From an uncultured Fretibacterium sp. (GTDB taxonomy: Bacteria; Synergistota; Synergistia; Synergistales; Aminobacteriaceae): 18,122 nucleotides of DNA. The stretch is taken from NCBI GenBank assembly GCA_905373185.1, contig CAJPSE010000010.1:1-18122 (forward strand), written 5' to 3'. The notes below the pieces were generated by a model. That model was given only the letters and a program-made list of their open reading frames with translations, was not told the origin of the DNA and did no database searches. The position numbers and the translations under genes are program-made. Within the stretch, counting starts at the first letter, position 1, and every line of letters starts with the position of its first letter. Below are positions 14,073-18,122 of this stretch, one piece after another.

Positions 14073-14633
14073 TCAGGCGATCGTCGCGCCCTGCGCCTCG
14101 AGGTCCGCCAGGTTCTCACGGTGCTTCGCAGCGTTCACGTACCCGACGGCGTCCGCCAGGAGCGTCACCCTGCGCCCCGCCCTCAGGAGGTCCAGCACGC
14201 TCTCCCGCACGCAGAACTCGCTCGCGATGCCGCAGACGACAACGCGCTCTCCCGCGTCCTGTCCCACGGTCCGCCCCGCCGCGTTCCGCGCCTCGAAGGC
14301 GGAGTACTCCTCCCGGCCGTCGTCCGTTCCCTTGTGGTAGACGTTCCCCTCCCCCGGCCACTGCCCGGCGCGTGCCACGTCCCGCGTGAAGGCCTCGTGG
14401 ATCGCGCTGCCGCGCTCGCCGGCAACGCAGTGTTCCGGCCACTGGCCGCCGTTTTCCCTGAAGCTGCAGTGCCCTTTTCCATGCCAGTCCGCCGAGTAGA
14501 GCACCCGAACGTCCGGGTGCGCGTTGATGTAGTCCACGGCGTTTCTCACCGCGTCCTCCGCGCCGCAGCAGGCCAGCGATCCGTCAATGAAGTCGTACTG
14601 ACAATCCACCACCAGGAGCGTTTCCTTCAACAT
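14073..14633 (-). CDS. pncA: Nicotinamidase (isochorismatase-like hydrolase)
   Basis: The enzyme deamidates nicotinamide to nicotinate and ammonia for NAD salvage in the cytoplasm. The 186-residue length fits. The catalytic triad is visible: D10 in LLVVDCQYDF, K101 in VYHKGTDD, and nucleophile C141 in GIASEFCVR. The metal-binding set DWHGKGH is present (D49, H51, H55) with CSF after it, as expected for nicotinamidases and not for simple isochorismatases. The start is ATG 14633; AAGGGGGA upstream acts as ribosome site. It begins 34 bases after uvrB in the same direction, so the two probably share a transcript. The coding sequence is very GC-rich, like uvrB and ftsH. Confidence 0.88.
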   Translation of the reverse strand: MLKETLLVVDCQYDFIDGSLACCGAEDAVRNAVDYINAHPDVRVLYSADWHGKGHCSFRENGGQWPEHCVAGERGSAIHEAFTRDVARAGQWPGEGNVYHKGTDDGREEYSAFEARNAAGRTVGQDAGERVVVCGIASEFCVRESVLDLLRAGRRVTLLADAVGYVNAAKHRENLADLEAQGATIA

Positions 14634-14667
14634 GCCGTTTTTTCCCCCTTATGTACAGCCGGACGCC

Positions 14668-16713
14668 TTATTTCCGCGTCCTCTCCCGCGCGCGGCGGGG
14701 GCGGGAGCGAAACCCCCTGGGCGAGGGCTTACGCTCCACGCTGCCCCCCCGCTCCTCCACGATCAGGTCCCGCAGCGCCGCTGCGCGCTCAAAGTCCAGG
14801 CGCTCCACAGCCTCCCACATGGCGCGCTCCATCTCCTTGACGGACATCTCAGGCTTCGCCGGGGCCGCCTCTCCCTCCTTCGCCCCGACACCATCCAGCC
14901 GATAGGCCTCCAGGAGCTCCGGGGGCAGAAGGGTCGTGACCTCCTTCTCCACGCTGCGGGGAACGATGCCGTGTTTCTCGTTGAACGCCATCTGCAGCTC
15001 CCGCCGCCGCCGGGTTTCCTTCACGGCGCGGGTGATGCTCTCCGTTTCCACGTCCGCGTAGAGCAGCACCCTGCTGTCCACGTTCCGGGCCGCCCGCCCC
15101 ATGATCTGAATCAGGGAGCGGTAGGAGCGCAGATACCCCTCGCGGTCCGCGTCCAGGATGGCCACCAGCGTCACCTCCGGCAGGTCCATCCCCTCCCGAA
15201 GCAGGTTGATGCCCACCAGCACCTGCACGTCGCCCACGCGCAGGCCGTGGATCAGTTCCGCCCGCTCAAAGGTGTTGAGCTCCGAATGGATGTACTTGAC
15301 CTTGAACTTCAGCTCGCTCAGGTAGTCCGCCAGGTCCTCGGAGGAGCGCTTCGTCAGCGTCAGGACCAGCGCCCGCTCTCCGCGCTCCGTCACACCCCGC
15401 AGCCTCTCCACCAGGTCGTCCACCTGAGTTCGGGCCGGCAGGACCTCCACCATCGGGTCCGGGACGCCCGTGGGCCGGATCACCTGCTCCACCACCTGAG
15501 AGGAGACCTCCACCTCGTAGTCCCCCGGCGTGGCAGAAACGAACACGGCCTGGCGCATGTGCTCCTTGAACTCGTCCCACTGGAGGGGGCGGTTGTCCAG
15601 GCAGGAGGGCAGGCGAAACCCGTTCTCCACCAGCACGGTCTTGCGCGCCCGGTCGCCGTTGAACATGCCCCGAACCTGGGGCAGCGTGATGTGCGACTCG
15701 TCCACGAACAGCAGAAAGTCCTCCGGGAAGAAGTCGATCAGCGTGCCCGGCGGCTCTCCGTGCTTTCGTCCGTCCAGGTAGACCGAGTAGTTCTCGATCC
15801 CGGAGCAGTACCCCACCTCCCCCAGCATCTCCATGTCGTAGCGCGTGCGCATCCGGATGCGCTCCGCCTCCAGGGGCTTGTTCGCCTCGTTGAAGCGCCT
15901 TTCCATCCGCTCCAGCTCCTCCTGGATCAGGGGGAGGGAGCGCGCGATGGCGTCCGTCTGCGTGACGTAGTGCTGCGCGGGGAAGATCGAGGCCTCCGGC
16001 GTGTGCTCCACCGACGTCCCCCTCAGGGGGTCCACCTGGTCGATGCGCTCGATCTCGTCGTCGAAGAACGACACGCGGATGCAGGTCTCGGCGTAGGCCG
16101 GAAATATCTCGATGGTGTCGCCCCGCACGCGGAACTTACCCGGCTCGAGCGACGTGTCGTTGCGCTCGTAGTAGTTCTCCAGCAGGCGCTCCAGGAAGGT
16201 GCGGTGCTCCACGCGGTCCCCCTCCTTGAAGGAGAAGATGGCGTTTTCGTAGTTGTCGCGCTTGCCCAGACCGTAGATGCAGGAGACACTCGCGACGACC
16301 AACACGTCCCGCCGCTCGATCAGGGCCTTCGTGGCCGCCAGGCGCAGGCGCTCGATGCGGTCGTTGATGGAGGCGTCCTTTTCGATGTAGGTGTCGCTCG
16401 ACGGGATGTAGGCCTCCGGCTGGTAGTAATCGTAGTAGGAGACGAAATAGTGGACGGCGTTCTCCGGAAAGAACTGCTTGAACTCGCTGTAGAGCTGCGC
16501 CGCCAGCGTCTTGTTGTGCGCCAGGACGAGGGCCGGCCGGTTCGCCGCGGCGATGAGGTTGGCCATCGTAAAGGTCTTGCCACTGCCCGTGACGCCCATC
16601 AGCGTCTGAAAGCGCTGCCCGGCATCGAGGCCTCGCCTCAGGGCTTCGATGGCCTCCGGCTGGTCGCCCGCCGGCGGCCACTCCGAGTGCAGGATAAAGT
16701 TTTTTTGTATCAA
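14668..16713 (-). CDS. uvrB: Excinuclease ABC subunit B
   Basis: UvrB is the damage-verifying helicase-like subunit of nucleotide excision repair; it works with UvrA and then UvrC. The 681-residue length is normal. Visible motifs are Walker A GVTGSGKT (40-47), the beta-hairpin YYDYYQPEAYIPSSDTYIEK that inserts between DNA strands, LFVDESHIT (motif II), QIMGRAARN (motif VI), and a C-terminal UVR domain (MSVKEMERAMWEAVERLDFE). A longer frame goes up to 16911, but its first 66 residues are Arg/Cys-rich and unlike the family. GGAGGAGG lies 6 bases before a TTG at 16713, giving M(L)IQKNFILHSEWPPAGDQP, the normal UvrB beginning, so TTG is the start. A long antisense frame covers the gene, an effect of GC-rich codons. 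Confidence 0.95.
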   Translation of the reverse strand: MIQKNFILHSEWPPAGDQPEAIEALRRGLDAGQRFQTLMGVTGSGKTFTMANLIAAANRPALVLAHNKTLAAQLYSEFKQFFPENAVHYFVSYYDYYQPEAYIPSSDTYIEKDASINDRIERLRLAATKALIERRDVLVVASVSCIYGLGKRDNYENAIFSFKEGDRVEHRTFLERLLENYYERNDTSLEPGKFRVRGDTIEIFPAYAETCIRVSFFDDEIERIDQVDPLRGTSVEHTPEASIFPAQHYVTQTDAIARSLPLIQEELERMERRFNEANKPLEAERIRMRTRYDMEMLGEVGYCSGIENYSVYLDGRKHGEPPGTLIDFFPEDFLLFVDESHITLPQVRGMFNGDRARKTVLVENGFRLPSCLDNRPLQWDEFKEHMRQAVFVSATPGDYEVEVSSQVVEQVIRPTGVPDPMVEVLPARTQVDDLVERLRGVTERGERALVLTLTKRSSEDLADYLSELKFKVKYIHSELNTFERAELIHGLRVGDVQVLVGINLLREGMDLPEVTLVAILDADREGYLRSYRSLIQIMGRAARNVDSRVLLYADVETESITRAVKETRRRRELQMAFNEKHGIVPRSVEKEVTTLLPPELLEAYRLDGVGAKEGEAAPAKPEMSVKEMERAMWEAVERLDFERAAALRDLIVEERGGSVERKPSPRGFRSRPRRARERTRK

Positions 16714-16895
16714 GTGAAGCCTCCTCCCAGCGGCCTTGCACGCTGTCCGAGGACATCTTACAACAGAAGGGCGGGAAAAGATACCGTACCTCCGGCGCGC
16801 GAATGGCCGCGAGGCACGGCGGTCACACGATTCGTGCATCCGACGTAAGACCCTGTCCACCTGTCCGCGTTCTTCTTCCAGCGAAGCCGCTCCAC
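16714..16895 (-). other. Spacer upstream of uvrB
   Basis: This is a short gene-free region between the ftsH terminator and uvrB. It should hold the uvrB promoter, but only a weak TAAGAT-like -10 near 16760 is visible, without a convincing -35. I found no LexA-type box by eye. Confidence 0.3.
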
Positions 16896-16925
16896 AAAAA
16901 TGCCCCCTCAAAGAGAGGGGGCATT
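16896..16925 (-). terminator. Intrinsic terminator of ftsH
   Basis: On the minus strand AATGCCCCCTC (16925-16915) pairs perfectly with GAGGGGGCATT (16909-16899) around a 5-base loop. The T-run covers 16900-16896. It lies 14 bases after the ftsH stop codon. Confidence 0.92.
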
Positions 16926-16938
16926 ACAAGAGTTCCCT

Positions 16939-18122
16939 TCAACCCAGGAGGCCGTCCTTCGGCAGGCCGTCCACCCTGTTCTCCGGCAGGGGTGGCGGCA
17001 GGTCCTCTCCCTTTTCGGGGGCACCGTCCGGCGCCTTCGCGTCGCCATCCGCCGCGGGCTTCGCGTCCTCGGCCTTCTTCGCCGACTTGGGGGGCAGCTC
17101 CCCCCCCTCCATCAGGACGTCGAACTCCGACCGATCCAGGACCTCGCGCTCCAGGAGTATCCCCGCGATCCGGTCCATGAGCTCACGGTGCTCCTCGAGG
17201 ATCGCACGCGCCTTGTCGTAGCAGGAATCGACGATCGCCTTGACCTCCTGGTCGATGGCGTAGGCGATCTCCTCGCTGTAGTTTCGCTCCTCGGAGATGT
17301 CCCGGCCCAGGAAGATCTCCTCGTGCTTGTTGCCCAGCTTCACCAGCCCCAGCCTCTCGCTCATGCCCAGCTCCGTCACCATCTGGCGGGCCGTCTGGGT
17401 GGAGCGCTCCAGGTCGTTGGCCGCGCCGCTCGTGACGTCGCCGAACACGATCTCCTCCGCCACGCGCCCACTGAGCAGGATGGATATCCGGTTCAGGAGG
17501 TCGGACCTGGACCGGAGGAACCGGTCCTCCTCCGGCAGCTGCAGCGTGTAGCCCAGCGCGGCGTGCCCGCGCGGGATGATGGATATCTTGTGCACCGGGT
17601 CGCTGTCCGGCAGCACCTTCGCGACGATGGCGTGCCCCACCTCGTGGTAGGCGATGATCTTCTTCTCCCGATCGCTGATGAGCCGGCTTCGCCGCTCAGG
17701 CCCCGCCATCACGCGCTCGATCCCTTCCTCAAGCTCCTCCATGCCGATGCGGTTCTTGTCGTGACGCGCCGCAAGCAGCGCCGCCTCGTTGATGAGGTTC
17801 GCCAGGTCCGCCCCCACAAAGCCGGGCGTCCGCCGCGCCAGGATGCCGGTGTCCACGTCGTCCGAGAACTTCTTGCCCTTCATGTGTACCTTCAGGATCT
17901 CCTCGCGGCCGTTGACGTCCGGGCGGTCCACCACGATGTGACGGTCGAAACGGCCGGGGCGCAGAAGCGCCGGGTCCAGGATGTCGGGCCGGTTCGTTGC
18001 CGCGATGAGGATGGTGCTGCTGGTGTCGTCAAAGCCGTCCAGCTCCACCAGGAGCTGGTTCAGCGTCTGCTCGCGCTCGTCGTGCCCTCCGCCCAGCCCC
18101 GCGCCCCTGTGGCGTCCCACCG
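16939..18122 (-). CDS. ftsH: ATP-dependent zinc metalloprotease FtsH, N-terminal part outside the window
   Basis: FtsH is a membrane-anchored hexameric AAA protease that degrades misfolded membrane proteins and short-lived regulators. The window holds only the C-terminal portion. It begins inside the AAA domain just after Walker B ([21 protein letters not shown]), continues through the sensor-1 and arginine-finger region ([21 protein letters not shown]), and reaches the peptidase. The zinc site is HEVGH (codons 17646-17632), and the downstream GAANDLE supplies the third acidic ligand. The tail is acidic and Pro/Ala/Lys-rich, as is common and variable in the family. The apparent start at 18120 is an artefact of the window edge; the true start, membrane helices and Walker A lie beyond 18122. 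It is the housekeeping gene at the right flank, with its own terminator. Confidence 0.95.
   Translation of the reverse strand, partial: VGRHRGAGLGGGHDEREQTLNQLLVELDGFDDTSSTILIAATNRPDILDPALLRPGRFDRHIVVDRPDVNGREEILKVHMKGKKFSDDVDTGILARRTPGFVGADLANLINEAALLAARHDKNRIGMEELEEGIERVMAGPERRSRLISDREKKIIAYHEVGHAIVAKVLPDSDPVHKISIIPRGHAALGYTLQLPEEDRFLRSRSDLLNRISILLSGRVAEEIVFGDVTSGAANDLERSTQTARQMVTELGMSERLGLVKLGNKHEEIFLGRDISEERNYSEEIAYAIDQEVKAIVDSCYDKARAILEEHRELMDRIAGILLEREVLDRSEFDVLMEGGELPPKSAKKAEDAKPAADGDAKAPDGAPEKGEDLPPPLPENRVDGLPKDGLLG

Noticed and set aside
14632..16848. A 738-codon open frame on the plus strand opposite uvrB and pncA
   Set aside because: It mirrors the GC-rich third-position pattern of uvrB on the other strand, is rich in His/Leu/Arg/Gln, has no family features, and uvrB is certain.
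16714..16911. N-terminal extension of UvrB up to 16911
   Set aside because: The extra 66 residues are unlike any UvrB, and a GGAGGAGG ribosome site directly precedes TTG 16713.

Overview
The window looks like chromosomal DNA of an anaerobic, amino-acid-fermenting bacterium with high GC and strong GGAGG-type ribosome binding sites. A split glycine-decarboxylase P protein, an AcoX-type NAD kinase relative, DUF819 and Asp/Ala-exchanger-type carriers, and REP-like GGGGACGG hairpins together suggest Synergistota. This is inferred from gene content and is not proven. No rRNA, tRNA, CRISPR array or complete insertion sequence was recognised.

Layout. Positions 3-1280 hold the 3' part of a McrB-like AAA ATPase gene with a degenerate Walker B motif. 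It converges on a MerR-family regulator gene across a shared terminator. Positions 1380-7954, all on the minus strand and read right to left, carry gcvPA-like, gcvPB-like, a DUF819 carrier, a terminator, an AcoX-like ATP-NAD kinase and merR. A 0.9-kb gene-poor region (about 7955-8898) separates this arm from a plus-strand arm: zinc alcohol dehydrogenase, a 51-residue membrane protein, a sodium:solute symporter and an Asp/Ala-exchanger-type carrier (8899-13753). From 13754 to 14072 lie REP-like repeats. The right end is housekeeping on the minus strand: ftsH (5' cut by the window end), uvrB and pncA.

How the parts may work together. The two divergent arms (1380-13753) look like one accessory catabolic locus with three different carriers, a medium-chain dehydrogenase, a P-protein-like PLP decarboxylase pair, a possible NADP-supplying kinase and a ligand-sensing MerR regulator. 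The P-protein pair is not accompanied by gcvT, gcvH or lpd, and several of its active-site loops differ from the classical sequences. The most interesting reading is therefore that this is an undescribed amino-acid or amine utilisation pathway built on a repurposed P protein. By eye the locus is lower in GC than the flanking uvrB and ftsH, and it ends in repeats, which would fit horizontal acquisition. All functional assignments come from reading motifs, without database searches.
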